DNA from: Rhodospira trueperi
Lineage (GTDB): Bacteria > Pseudomonadota > Alphaproteobacteria > Rhodospirillales > Rhodospirillaceae
Reading direction: 5' to 3'
DNA length: 64,000 nt
NCBI RefSeq assembly: GCF_900101965.1
Contig: NZ_FNAP01000006.1
Coordinates: forward strand, 186,001 to 250,000
A program made the translations under genes and the position numbers. The notes under the pieces are model-generated. The model was not told the origin of the DNA, searched no databases, and saw only the letters and a program-made list of their open reading frames with translations. This document shows, piece by piece, positions 1 through 8,604 of the stretch. Within the stretch, counting starts at the first letter, position 1, and each line of letters starts with the position of its first letter.

Positions 1-401
1 TGGCCTTCGACGCCATCCAAGAGGCCCGCGCGCGCAACGACGACGTGCTGCTGATCGACACCGCCGGCCGGTTGCAGAACCGCACCGAACTGATGGACGA
101 ACTGAAGAAGATCGTCCGCGTGATCAAGAAGCTGGACGAAACCGCGCCGCATACGGTGCTGTTGGTCATCGACGCCACCGTCGGCCAGAACGCCGTGCAG
201 CAGGTCAAGGTGTTCCAGGAGATGATCGGTGTGACCGGCCTTGCGGTGACCAAGCTGGACGGCACGGCCAAGGGCGGCGTGGTGCTGTCGCTCGCCGAGC
301 AGTTCGGCCTGCCCATCCACTTCGTCGGCATCGGCGAGGCGGTGGAGGACCTGCGCCCCTTCCGCGCCGACGAGTTCGCCAGCAGCCTGATGGGGCTGTG
401 A
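1..401 (+). CDS. ftsY: Signal recognition particle receptor FtsY, C-terminal part
   Basis: This is the 3' end of the SRP receptor GTPase, which docks ribosome-SRP complexes at the inner membrane for co-translational insertion. The frame is open from the first bases of the window (codons start at base 3), so the N-terminal A and N domains lie upstream. Visible SRP-type GTPase motifs are the G3 motif DTAGRLQN with the TELMDEL helix, then G4/G5 in TKLDGTAKGG, and the closing GIGEAVEDLRPF segment typical of FtsY rather than Ffh, which would continue into an M domain. The stop follows LMGL. A 212-base gap without a recognisable gene separates it from the diguanylate cyclase. Confidence 0.97.
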   Translation, partial: AFDAIQEARARNDDVLLIDTAGRLQNRTELMDELKKIVRVIKKLDETAPHTVLLVIDATVGQNAVQQVKVFQEMIGVTGLAVTKLDGTAKGGVVLSLAEQFGLPIHFVGIGEAVEDLRPFRADEFASSLMGL

Positions 402-613
402 ATTTTCGCGAGCTTACGCCTTGGATGCGCTTTTCATCGTTGTGGCAAGCCGTCGCATTGCACAAAAAAAAGGTCAAGCAAGGCTTGTTCTGGTGTTGAA
501 GGCGACATTATCGTTAGGAGGCGAACGTCCGTGCCGTGGCAATTCGCCCCATCCACGTGGAGCGGGGGCTGCCTGACCCAGCGTCCTCGCGGTCAAGGTG
601 ACCTCCGAATGCA

Positions 614-2278
614 ATGGTTTCTCGGTCACGCCCCGTCAGTCTGAAAACCCGGCTCGCCATCGCCTTGGCCCTGGCGGCCATCGCGCCAGTCGCGTTCTAC
701 ACCAGTATCGTCGAGCAGCGCACGGCGAACGCCCTTCAGACGAGCATCTCCCGGTCCCTGACCGCCACCGCGTCCCACATCGCCGACTCCCTGGACCGCT
801 ACATGCAGGCCCGCCAGGTCCAGATTTCGCTGTTGTCCCAGCTTGCCCCGCTCAAAACCCTCGATGATCCTGAAGGGGTGCGTGAACTTCTCGACTCCTT
901 GCAGACCAGCGTCCCCAGTTTCGCCTGGATCGGACGATTGGATGCCGACGGTACGGTCGTCGCGGCCACCGGCGGCATTCTCGAAGGCGTCAACATCGCT
1001 CATCGCCCGGTCTTCTTCGGCGCCCAAACAGGGCCCTACGTTGGCGATGTCCACGAAGCGGTCATGCTCGCCAATCTGCTGCCCGACCCGTCCGGCGAAC
1101 CGATGAAGTTCGTCGATGTCGGCATCCCCGTGATTCCTGGCGGCGACGGACCACCGAACGGCGTGCTGGCTGCTCATCTGAGTTGGACCTGGGCCGACGA
1201 GGTGTTGCAAACGGTTCTGAAGACAGAAGGCGGTTCGGAACTGGATCTTTTCGTGGTCAGCGGTTGGGGCGATACGGTCTTGTTGGGGCCGAAGGATGCC
1301 ATCGGTCAGGTGTTCGCGCTCCCCGGCCTGCAACTGGCCAGAACCTACGGAACCTATGGCGGCATCGAAACCTGGCCCGACGGCAAAGCCTATCTGACTG
1401 GATATGCGGTCGGCTACGGCCACAAGGACTATCCGGGGCTGGGCTGGACGGTGGTGGCGCGCCAGCCCGTCGCGACGGCGCTTGCCCCGGTCGCGACCGT
1501 GCAGTGGATCCTGCTGGCGTGGGGGGCCGGGGTCGCGGCCGTGTTCGCGGTCTGTGGCCGGTGGATGGCGCTTTGGATCACTCGACCACTCAGCCGCATC
1601 GCGGCGGTGGCCGATCGTCTGCGCGAAGGCGAGGCCGCGGACATCCCCTGCAACAGCGGCGTCACCGAAATCGACAGCCTCTCGACGGCGCTGGACGCGT
1701 TGATCCGCAGCCGCACCCTAATGGAGACGGTCGCCCACCACGACACATTGACGGGACTGACCAATCGGGCCGGCCTTGACGGTCACCTTTCGCTGATGTC
1801 GGCCCGGGCCACACGCGAGGGCGCCGCGCTGGGGTTCCTTTGCCTCGATCTGGACGGGTTCAAGCCGGTCAATGACCAGTTCGGCCACGCCGCCGGCGAC
1901 GAATTGCTTGTCGAGGTCGCCCAACGGCTGCGGCAGGTCGTCCGGGGCGGCGAGGTGGTGGCACGCCTCGGGGGCGACGAGTTCATCCTCGTGCTGCACA
2001 TGGAGACGGACCAATGGAGAGCCCATGCCTCGATCGTGGCGGATCGGGTCCTGGCCAAGTTCGACCAGCCGTTCCTGGTCGGAGAGACCCCCTGCACGGT
2101 CGGTTGCAGCATCGGCATCGCCCGTTGGGACCCGTCGAGTGGCGGAACCACGGCGCAAGCCATGCACGAAGCCGATCAGGCGCTCTATGCGGCCAAACGG
2201 GCCGGCAAGCACCGCGCATGTTTCTTCGAGCAAGACGTTGCCACGATCGGCGGCACACCGGACGAGTCGGCGACATGA
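614..2278 (+). CDS. Membrane diguanylate cyclase with periplasmic sensor, HAMP and GGDEF domains
   Basis: This enzyme is predicted to make cyclic di-GMP from GTP in response to a periplasmic signal. The protein has 554 residues. A first membrane segment is near residues 13-32, a periplasmic Cache-like region spans roughly 35-290, a second membrane helix (WILLAWGAGVAAVFAV) is near 300, then a HAMP segment beginning ITRPLSRIAAVADRL, and a C-terminal GGDEF domain. The catalytic motif GGDEF is intact at residues 453-457. The inhibitory I-site, normally RxxD five residues before it, reads RGGE, so product inhibition may be weakened. No EAL domain is present. The signal sensed cannot be read from the sequence. 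Confidence 0.93.
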   Translation: MVSRSRPVSLKTRLAIALALAAIAPVAFYTSIVEQRTANALQTSISRSLTATASHIADSLDRYMQARQVQISLLSQLAPLKTLDDPEGVRELLDSLQTSVPSFAWIGRLDADGTVVAATGGILEGVNIAHRPVFFGAQTGPYVGDVHEAVMLANLLPDPSGEPMKFVDVGIPVIPGGDGPPNGVLAAHLSWTWADEVLQTVLKTEGGSELDLFVVSGWGDTVLLGPKDAIGQVFALPGLQLARTYGTYGGIETWPDGKAYLTGYAVGYGHKDYPGLGWTVVARQPVATALAPVATVQWILLAWGAGVAAVFAVCGRWMALWITRPLSRIAAVADRLREGEAADIPCNSGVTEIDSLSTALDALIRSRTLMETVAHHDTLTGLTNRAGLDGHLSLMSARATREGAALGFLCLDLDGFKPVNDQFGHAAGDELLVEVAQRLRQVVRGGEVVARLGGDEFILVLHMETDQWRAHASIVADRVLAKFDQPFLVGETPCTVGCSIGIARWDPSSGGTTAQAMHEADQALYAAKRAGKHRACFFEQDVATIGGTPDESAT

Positions 2279-2340
2279 CGTGGGCCTGTCGCCCTGCCCC
2301 GGCTGTCAGGTCGCCCCTCGGGTGCTGATCGTGCGGCACG

Positions 2341-2826
2341 TTGTCGCGGTACGGGAGCAGCTTGGAGTGCGACGCGGCCCGCGATTCAGACGTGCTGTAC
2401 AAGACCACGCAGACCATTGGCGATGCGGCCGACTTTCGGGACTTCGACGGCATCCGAGCGCTTGGCGCCCGCTGGCCGTGCCTCAATGTCGCGATCTTGA
2501 CCGATCGTGTTGCCCCGCAAGACCTGGACGTTCTGCCCAGCACGGACATCCATTGGCCTGAGTGGATTGATCGGATTCGGTTCCGCAGGGCATAACCGAC
2601 GCCACACGGACGTCCGCCGTGAAACGCCGACGCCCGCCTTGTCATATTGACCGAGATCGCGCGTCAATGTGACGACCTGCCGGTCGAGGTGGCGGCGTTC
2701 TTCCAGAATGACACGATCAAAGAGGGCTTTGGGAAGTTTTGGCCCTTTCAGATGGCGGATCCCGTGCCCCGGTTTCCGCTCCACAGGGGTCGAAACCCGA
2801 TCACCAGCGTTTGTTATAACACATAA
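2341..2826 (+). pseudogene. Decayed gene remnant of unknown family
   Basis: One reading frame here reads like real protein in two pieces interrupted by stops at 2593-2595 and 2617-2619. The first piece includes DVLYKTTQTIGDAADFRDFD and STDIHWPEWIDRIRFRRA. The second includes LPVEVAAFFQNDTIKEGFG, FWPFQMADPVPRFPLHRGR and ends at a stop at 2824-2826. The composition (many D, W, F and P and few low-complexity Arg/Ala runs) is unlike the shadow frames typical of this GC-rich DNA. No start codon with a convincing ribosome binding site is visible. I do not recognise the family. The best reading is a broken gene between the cyclase and the glycosyltransferase. A short real ORF in the first part is the alternative. 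Confidence 0.4.
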
Positions 2827-2983
2827 AGGATCACAGCGAACGCCCGCGCGAAACATTATGACCCGGCCGGCGATTGTCGCCGGGCGCGGGCGGGATCTGG
2901 CACGGCGCTTGAAATCTTCGGGGCATCATCCCACCCGACAGCGCCGGCCCCGGCTTCCGCGCCCCGCCCTAGGAGACCCGTTC

Positions 2984-3913
2984 ATGTTCATGCCCGTTCA
3001 GACTGATCGTGAGACTCCGATGGGCTCCGGCGGAGGCCAGCCGGCCGGCCCGGTCTTCTCCATCATCGTCGCGGGTCCGTCCGAGCCCGCCGCGCTGCAC
3101 GAGACCCTGGCCTCCATGCTCACCCTGACCGCGCCGGCGCACGAGGTGATCGTGGTCGATACCGACACCGACGCGGAAACGACGCGGGTGCTGCGCGGTT
3201 TCACGGTCATCGATCCCTCCCTGCGGCCGCTGCGGGCGCCGGGCCTGACCGCCAAATCCGCCCGCAACGCGGGCGCTCTGCTCGCCCGCGGTCCGCTGCT
3301 GGCCTTCGTGACCCCGGGGACCCGGCTGCGGCCCGACGCGCTGACCGTCTGGCAGCAGCAGATGACGGCGCACGGGCAACCCGTGGCCGCAGTCCTTGGG
3401 TCGCCTGGATGCCCTGCGGACGACGGCGCCGCGCCCACCCCGCTGACGCCGACGGCGTTGATGCGCGAGGCCTCGCCGGATCCGACGGCGCCGCTGATCA
3501 TCTCCCACGCCGCCTGGACCCGGATCGGCGGCTTCGACGAGACCATGCACCATGCCATGGTCGAGGACTGGCTGCTGCGGGCCATTTCCGGCAACGTGGG
3601 CATCACGCTGGGCGCCAGCGCCCCAGTGTCAGATGGACGCCCGGGCTCCGTGGCCGGGTCGCCACCCTCCCTGCAAACGTGGGACCGCCTCTGGACGCGC
3701 GCGGTCGCCGAGGACCCGGATCTGTGGACGCGGCGGCACGCGGTCCGGGCGCGTCACCGGCGCGCGCTGGCCGTCGCCGCGCGGCGCGACGGCGCGCCCC
3801 GGACCCTGGCGTTCGCCCTTCTGGCCCAGGCGGTGGCCGAATGGCCCGCCATGATGTCCCGGGAAACCCGCGCGACGTGGCGCGCCCTGCGGCGGGTGGT
3901 GGGGCGCGGGTAG
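2984..3913 (+). CDS. GT2-like glycosyltransferase (GT-A fold)
   Basis: The 309-residue product resembles family 2 glycosyltransferases. It opens with PVFSIIVAGPSEPAALHETL, followed by EVIVVDTDTDAETTRVL, the first GT-A beta strands, and has the late motif GGFDE...VEDWLLRA typical of the acceptor side. The usual DxD metal-binding motif after AKSARNAGALLARGPLLAF is replaced by TPGT, so activity through the normal metal site is uncertain. The start at 2984 is chosen because AGGAG (2971-2975) sits 8 bases upstream; the open frame extends further 5' but without protein-like content. It converges on the ABC-F gene with only four bases between stop codons. Substrate and acceptor are unknown. Confidence 0.75.
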   Translation: MFMPVQTDRETPMGSGGGQPAGPVFSIIVAGPSEPAALHETLASMLTLTAPAHEVIVVDTDTDAETTRVLRGFTVIDPSLRPLRAPGLTAKSARNAGALLARGPLLAFVTPGTRLRPDALTVWQQQMTAHGQPVAAVLGSPGCPADDGAAPTPLTPTALMREASPDPTAPLIISHAAWTRIGGFDETMHHAMVEDWLLRAISGNVGITLGASAPVSDGRPGSVAGSPPSLQTWDRLWTRAVAEDPDLWTRRHAVRARHRRALAVAARRDGAPRTLAFALLAQAVAEWPAMMSRETRATWRALRRVVGRG

Positions 3914-3917
3914 GCGG

Positions 3918-5819
3918 CTACGGCTCGGCCGCCTCAGCGGTTTCCAGCGCCTCCTGAGCCTCCATCCAGGCCGTTTCGGCGGCCTCGATGTTTTTGGTGA
4001 TGGCGCCCAGATCCTTCTGCAGCGCCGTCAACCGGTCGGTCGGGCCGTCGTAGAGCGCGGGGTCGGCCAGCTTGTCCTCGATCCGGGCCTTTTCGGCGGT
4101 CAGGCGCTCCAGGTTTTTTTCCGCCGCCTGGATGGCCTTGCGCAGCGGCGCGGTGCGCTGGCGCATCTCGGCGGCGGCGCGACGGTCGTCCTTGCGGTCG
4201 CGGGCCGTCGCGCCCTTCGGCGCCTCACTGTCGGTCTTGGCCTCGCGCCGCTCCTCGCGGGCACGCTCCAGCAGCAGGCGGCGATAGTCGCCCATGTCAC
4301 CCTCGAACGGCGCCACCGTGCCGCCGTCCACCAGCCACAGCCGGTCGGCCGCCAGCTCCACCAGGTGCGGGTCGTGGGTGATGAGCACCACCGCGCCCGA
4401 GAACGCGTTCAGCGCCGCCACCAGGGCCTCGCGGGTGTCGATGTCCAGGTGGTTGGTGGGCTCGTCGAGGATCATCAGGTGCGGCGCCTCGCGGCTCATC
4501 AGGGCGATGAGCAGCCGCGCCTTCTCGCCGCCCGACAGGTTGCCAACCGTCGTATCGACGTGCCGGGCGGTGAAGTCGAACCGGCCCAGATGCGCCCGCA
4601 ACTTGGTGTCGTTGGCGTCCGGCATGGCCCGGCGCAGATGCCACAGCGGCGTCTGCCCGAACACCAGTTCATCAAGCTGATGCTGGGCGAAGTAGCCCAC
4701 CGTCAGCTTGTTCGACGCCTTCAGCGAGCCGGACATCAGGTCCATTCGCCCGGCCAGCACCTTGGCCAGCGTGGACTTGCCGTTGCCGTTGGCGCCCAGC
4801 AGGGCGACGCGGTCGTCCATGTCGAGGCGCAGGTTCAGCCGCCGCAGCACCGCCGTCTCGCCGTAACCCGCCACGCCGTCCTCAATGGCCACCAGCGGCG
4901 GGGCCAGCGGTTGCGGTTCCGGGAAGTCGAAGGAGATGGCGTGATCCTCGACCACCGGCGCCACCATCTCCATCTTTTCCAGCAGCTTGACGCGGCTTTG
5001 CGCCTGCCGGGCCTTGGTGGCCTTGGCGCGGAAGCGGTCGATGAACGACTGAATCTTCTGGCGCTGCGCCTGTTGTTTTTCGTAGGCGCGGGCCTGGAGG
5101 TCGAGTTGCTCGCGGCGCGTCTTCTCGAACGTGTCATAGGCGCCGCCGTAAGCGGTCAGCTTGCAGCCGTCCAGGTGCCAGATGCGGTTGACCGCCCGGT
5201 TCAACAGGGCGCGGTCGTGGCTGATGATCAGCACCGTGCCGGGATAGGTGGCCAGGTGCCCCTCCAGCCACAGTGTCGCCTCTAGGTCCAGGTGGTTGGT
5301 GGGCTCGTCCAGCAGCAGCAGGTCCGGCCGCGCGAACAGCACGGCGGCCAGGGCCACGCGCATGCGCCAGCCGCCCGAATAGTCGCCCACCGGCCGACCG
5401 TGGGCCTCGGCCGGAAAGCCCAGGCCGGACAGGATGCGCGCGGCGCGGGCCTCGGCGGTGTGGTGGTCGATGGTCGTCAGGCGCTCGTGGATCTCGGCGA
5501 TGCGGTGGCCGTCGGTGGTGCGCTGTTCCTCTTCGAGGAGCGCGGCGCGTTCGGTGTCGGCGGCCAGCACGCAATGAATCAGCGGCGTGTCACCCTCCGG
5601 CGCCTCCTGCGCCAGCCGGCCGACGCGGGCGCGCGGGTGGACCTCGATGGCGCCACCGTCCGGCGCCGCCTCGCCCAGGATCAGGCGCAGAAGCGTCGAT
5701 TTGCCGGTGCCGTTGCGGCCCACCAGCCCGACGCGGGCCCCGGCGGGCAGGGTCGCGCTGGCGCCGTCGAACAGCACCCGGCCGGCGATACGGTATGTGA
5801 GGTCCTTGATCTGAAGCAT
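3918..5819 (-). CDS. ABC-F family ATP-binding protein (YheS/Uup-like)
   Basis: This soluble protein has two ABC ATPase domains in one chain and no membrane segment, 633 residues in all. ABC-F proteins bind the ribosomal E site and relieve stalled translation. Walker A of domain 1 is GRNGTGKST at residues 34-42, with the signature DYSGGWRMR and Walker B LLLLDEPTNHLD. Domain 2 has GANGNGKST, LSGGEKARL and LMILDEPTNHLD. Between them is the long charged helical linker (P-site tRNA interaction motif), and at the end a coiled-coil arm rich in Glu, Lys and Arg. The YSGGW form of the first signature is closer to YheS than to EttA. It is the last gene in its direction, ending against the glycosyltransferase. 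Confidence 0.93.
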   Translation of the reverse strand: MLQIKDLTYRIAGRVLFDGASATLPAGARVGLVGRNGTGKSTLLRLILGEAAPDGGAIEVHPRARVGRLAQEAPEGDTPLIHCVLAADTERAALLEEEQRTTDGHRIAEIHERLTTIDHHTAEARAARILSGLGFPAEAHGRPVGDYSGGWRMRVALAAVLFARPDLLLLDEPTNHLDLEATLWLEGHLATYPGTVLIISHDRALLNRAVNRIWHLDGCKLTAYGGAYDTFEKTRREQLDLQARAYEKQQAQRQKIQSFIDRFRAKATKARQAQSRVKLLEKMEMVAPVVEDHAISFDFPEPQPLAPPLVAIEDGVAGYGETAVLRRLNLRLDMDDRVALLGANGNGKSTLAKVLAGRMDLMSGSLKASNKLTVGYFAQHQLDELVFGQTPLWHLRRAMPDANDTKLRAHLGRFDFTARHVDTTVGNLSGGEKARLLIALMSREAPHLMILDEPTNHLDIDTREALVAALNAFSGAVVLITHDPHLVELAADRLWLVDGGTVAPFEGDMGDYRRLLLERAREERREAKTDSEAPKGATARDRKDDRRAAAEMRQRTAPLRKAIQAAEKNLERLTAEKARIEDKLADPALYDGPTDRLTALQKDLGAITKNIEAAETAWMEAQEALETAEAAEP

Positions 5820-5885
5820 GACGGGGCGGGTGATAGCACGCGGCGGCGGGCGGGGACAGGGGCGACGGCGATCCGGTCGCCGTGC

Positions 5886-6770
5886 TCACCACACCAGGGC
5901 GGGGATGGCGGCGATGGGGGCCACGCCCTCGGCGGCGCACAGGGCGGCGACGCGCTCCGGGTCGGGCCGCTCGCCGTGGCGGGTCAGGCCCAGCGGTTCG
6001 GCGTACAGCCCGCCGGTGACGAACACCGCGTCGATGCCGGCGGCGGCCGCACCCCGGATGTCGGTGTGCAGCCCGTCGCCCACGGCCAGCACCCGGCGCC
6101 GGTCGGTCACGCCCAGACGTGCCAGCGCACGGTCATAGATGGCCGGATCGGGCTTGCCCCGGTCGATCACCGCGCCCCCCATCTCGGCATAGCGGGCGGC
6201 GAGTGCTCCGGCGCAGATCACCTTTCGGCCCTCGCGGATCACCACGTGGTCGGGGTTGGCGCACACCATGGGCAGGCCGGCCGCGCGGCAGCGGTCCAGG
6301 CGCGCCTGATAGTCGGCCACGGTCTCGTCGAACGACCACGGCCCGGTGTTGAGCACGAAGTCGGCGGCCTCGGGGACCTCGACCACATCAAGGTCCAGGC
6401 CCTCGAACACAGTGCGGTCGCGCTCCGGCCCCAGGTGCCAGAGCCGCCGGCCCAGCGCGGCGAAGGCCGGATCGGTTCGGTCGCGAAGCTCCTGGTGGAC
6501 CGCGTCCCCAGACGACAGGATGCCGCCGTACAGGTCGCGGGGCAGGCCCATGCCTTCCATGGTCTCGACGATCGGTCCCGACAGGCGCGGCGCGTTGGTC
6601 AGCATCACGGTGGCCAGGCCGGCGTCGCGGATGCGGGCCAGCGCCTCGGCCACGCCTGGATAGGCGCTGTGGCCGTCGTGGATCACGCCCCACAGGTCGA
6701 GAATCAGGCCGTCGCGGCCGGCGCACAGCGTCTCCAGGCCCGGCAGCACCGGAACGGCGGGGGTGGTCAT
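5886..6770 (-). CDS. TIGR01459-type HAD hydrolase (subfamily IIA)
   Basis: A 294-residue haloacid dehalogenase-superfamily protein of subfamily IIA, the group related to NagD-type phosphatases. The nucleophile motif reads LILDLWGVIHDG near residue 20, followed by the cap region, MLTNAPRLSG as motif II, and the late motif RRVLAVGDGLHTDIRGAAAAG containing the metal-binding GDGxxTD. In this family the second Asp of DxD is replaced (DLWG), so the substrate is not predictable. Its start codon overlaps the pyrD stop (ATGA-type overlap at 6767-6770), so the two are translationally coupled. It is the third gene of a DUF952-pyrD-HAD transcript. Confidence 0.9.
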   Translation of the reverse strand: MTTPAVPVLPGLETLCAGRDGLILDLWGVIHDGHSAYPGVAEALARIRDAGLATVMLTNAPRLSGPIVETMEGMGLPRDLYGGILSSGDAVHQELRDRTDPAFAALGRRLWHLGPERDRTVFEGLDLDVVEVPEAADFVLNTGPWSFDETVADYQARLDRCRAAGLPMVCANPDHVVIREGRKVICAGALAARYAEMGGAVIDRGKPDPAIYDRALARLGVTDRRRVLAVGDGLHTDIRGAAAAGIDAVFVTGGLYAEPLGLTRHGERPDPERVAALCAAEGVAPIAAIPALVW

Positions 6771-7840
6771 GCGGCGACCGCCTTCAGGTCGGTGCCGATG
6801 GCGTCCTGAAGCGAACCGATGCCCTGCTCTTCCATGAGGGCCAGCAGATCGGTCTTCAGCTTGGGGACAAGGCGCGGGCCGGCATAGACCAGCGCGGTGT
6901 AGATCTGGACCAGACTGGCCCCGGCGCGCAGCCGCGCCAGGATGTCCTCGGCGCTGTCGACGCCGCCGACCGACACCAGCGGCACTCGCCCATACAGGCG
7001 CGCCGCCATGAAGCGCAGCACCTCCATGGAGCGCGCCTTCAGGGGCACGCCGGACAGGCCCCCAGTTTCCTGACGGGCCGGATGGGTCAGGCTGTCCGGC
7101 CGCGCCGTGGTGGTGTTGACGCAGACCAGCCCGTCGAGCGGATTGTCGGCCTCCAGCGCGATGGCGGCCACGGCCTCCATCTCGGCGTCGGTCAGGTCGG
7201 GCGAGATCTTGGCCAGCAGGGGCACGGTGACCCGCGTCGGCAGGGCGGCCCGCACCCGGCGGATGACGCCGCGCAGCAGGTCGGGTTCCTGAAGCCGCCG
7301 CAGCCCCTCGGTGTTGGGCGAGGACAGGTTGAGCACCAGCAGATCGGCGTGCGGCCCCAACACGGCGGCGACGGTGGCGTAGTCGTCGGCGGCGTGTTCG
7401 ATGGGCGTGTCGGCGTTCTTGGCCAGATTGACGGCGACCAGCCCCCGATTCTCCCAGCGCGGCCGGCGCGACAGGCGGTCATAGGCGACGATCATGCCCT
7501 CGTTGTTCAGGCCCATGCGGTTGATGATGGCGCCGTCGTCCGGCAGCCGGAACAGACGCGGACGCGGGTTGCCGGGCTGGGGCAGGGGGGTGATGCCGCC
7601 CACCTCGACGAAGCCGAAGCCCATGCGCAGGCAGGCATCCGGCACCAGGGCGTTCTTGTCGTAGCCCGCCGCCATGCCCAGCGGATTGTTGAAGCGCCGG
7701 CCGAAGACCTCCACCGCCAGGGCCGGGTTGTCCGGGGGCGGCAGGGTCGGCCCCAGCCCGCGCGCCAGCGTGCGAACGCTGAGGTCATGGGCCTTTTCCG
7801 GGTCCATGCCGTGCAGCAGGCTCAGGAACATGGGCTTCAT
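6767..7840 (-). CDS. pyrD: Dihydroorotate dehydrogenase (quinone), class 2
   Basis: Catalyses oxidation of dihydroorotate to orotate with FMN and membrane quinone, the fourth step of pyrimidine synthesis. The 357-residue length and N-terminal membrane-association helices (starting MKPMFLSLLHGMDPEKAHDL) are those of class 2 enzymes. Seen motifs: NPLGMAAGYDKNA for FMN binding, EVGGITPLPQPGNPRPRLFR, and the catalytic-base region NLSSPNTEGLR, where Ser replaces the Cys of class 1. The late phosphate-binding segment is VSVGGVDSAEDILARL. It overlaps the genes on both sides by four bases, so it sits in the middle of a tightly coupled minus-strand operon. A dihydroorotase is encoded elsewhere in the window at 49699. 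Confidence 0.98.
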   Translation of the reverse strand: MKPMFLSLLHGMDPEKAHDLSVRTLARGLGPTLPPPDNPALAVEVFGRRFNNPLGMAAGYDKNALVPDACLRMGFGFVEVGGITPLPQPGNPRPRLFRLPDDGAIINRMGLNNEGMIVAYDRLSRRPRWENRGLVAVNLAKNADTPIEHAADDYATVAAVLGPHADLLVLNLSSPNTEGLRRLQEPDLLRGVIRRVRAALPTRVTVPLLAKISPDLTDAEMEAVAAIALEADNPLDGLVCVNTTTARPDSLTHPARQETGGLSGVPLKARSMEVLRFMAARLYGRVPLVSVGGVDSAEDILARLRAGASLVQIYTALVYAGPRLVPKLKTDLLALMEEQGIGSLQDAIGTDLKAVAA

Positions 7841-8232
7841 GGGGCCAGATCTCCGAGTCTGTCGGACAGGGGCGGCAGCATCATTCGGTTCTCGCGATCA
7901 TCCGGCAAAGGCAGGGCCGCCAGCACCGCCAGCATGGGAATCGTGCCGTAGAGGTGCGGGAACGGGGCACCGCCGCGCGCCGCCTCCCACCGCACCTCCC
8001 CGTCAAGCCGCGCGCCGTCCAGCGTGAGCAGGATCAGCGACGGCACCCCGGAATAATGGGTGGTCAGCGTCCGTTCGACCTGATCGGCGGCCGACAGGTG
8101 GATGAATCCGTCCGCCCGGTCGGTGTCCGAGCCGGTGAAGACGCCGGCCGAGACGGCCGCGCGCCAGTCCTGTATCTGGCACACCCGGTACAGCAGGCGG
8201 CGGGGTGGGGCCTGAGAGTCGGTGTCGATCAT
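7837..8232 (-). CDS. DUF952 family protein
   Basis: A 131-residue soluble protein of the DUF952 family, whose function is not established. Family features seen: the opening LLYRVCQIQDWRAA, the conserved DGFIHLSAADQVERTL segment near residue 42, LILLTLDGARLDGEVRWE, and FPHLYGTIPMLAV near the C-terminus. The His residues of FIHLS and FPHLYG are the most conserved in this family. It is the promoter-proximal gene of the DUF952-pyrD-HAD set, and its stop overlaps the pyrD start by four bases. Its upstream region contains the non-coding transposon-like element at 8326-8557. Confidence 0.9.
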   Translation of the reverse strand: MIDTDSQAPPRRLLYRVCQIQDWRAAVSAGVFTGSDTDRADGFIHLSAADQVERTLTTHYSGVPSLILLTLDGARLDGEVRWEAARGGAPFPHLYGTIPMLAVLAALPLPDDRENRMMLPPLSDRLGDLAP

Positions 8233-8325
8233 GGCGGAAGACTATCCCATTTCCCGCGCCGGATGAAACCTTTCCGGCGACCGTTGCGGAGCCGTGGCAG
8301 CGGGGGCGTCCGTCGCGCGATTATT

Positions 8326-8557
8326 CAGGGCAATCGGGTGGAAGAGGGTGTGGTCGCAAAGACGCGGCAATTAAGACGTGTGGATCCTATGCCTTGTGAC
8401 GGAACGCCCCACCATCATTTATCCAGGTAGGGCGGATTCGGCCCGCGAAGCGGGGCAATCCGCCGCGTGGCGGTGATGCGGCGGGTTGCGCCTTCGGCGC
8501 GAACCCGCCCTACAAAGTCTCGCGTTTCGCCAAAGGTGCATTCACCCGATTGCCCTG
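8326..8557. mobile_element. Non-coding transposon-like element, copy 1 of family A, with flanking duplication
   Basis: A 232-base element bounded by perfect 15-base inverted ends: CAGGGCAATCGGGTG at 8326-8340 and its reverse complement at 8543-8557. It is flanked by the direct repeat CGCGATTAT at 8316-8324 and 8558-8566 (ten bases if the G at 8557 is counted), which looks like a target-site duplication. Inside is a second inverted pair, GTAGGGCGGATTCG at 8427-8440 against CGAACCCGCCCTAC at 8500-8513. No protein is encoded. The ends beginning CAGGG and the 8-10 base duplication fit what is known of ISAs1-family insertion sequences, so it may be a transposase-less derivative; that link is inference. 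A second copy lies at 62125-62441. Confidence 0.82.
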
Positions 8558-8569
8558 CGCGATTATGGC

Positions 8570-8598
8570 TTGACGGTGCGGACATACCCACCTTGAAT
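8570..8598 (+). promoter_or_regulatory. Candidate sigma-70 promoter for the toxin-antitoxin-like pair
   Basis: TTGACG at 8570-8575, a 17-base spacer, and TTGAAT at 8593-8598. Transcription would start about 6-8 bases later, at or next to the ATG at 8605, predicting a leaderless mRNA; no Shine-Dalgarno sequence precedes that ATG. The promoter begins four bases after the flanking repeat of the inserted element, so insertion left it intact. Confidence 0.5.
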
Positions 8599-8604
8599 CG
8601 CATA

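Noticed and set aside
8205-8399. Small open frame running into element A
   Set aside because: No ribosome binding site, no protein-like composition, and it is made partly of repeat sequence.
8300-8600. CRISPR-like array
   Set aside because: The repeats are inverted, not regularly spaced direct repeats, and no cas gene is present.
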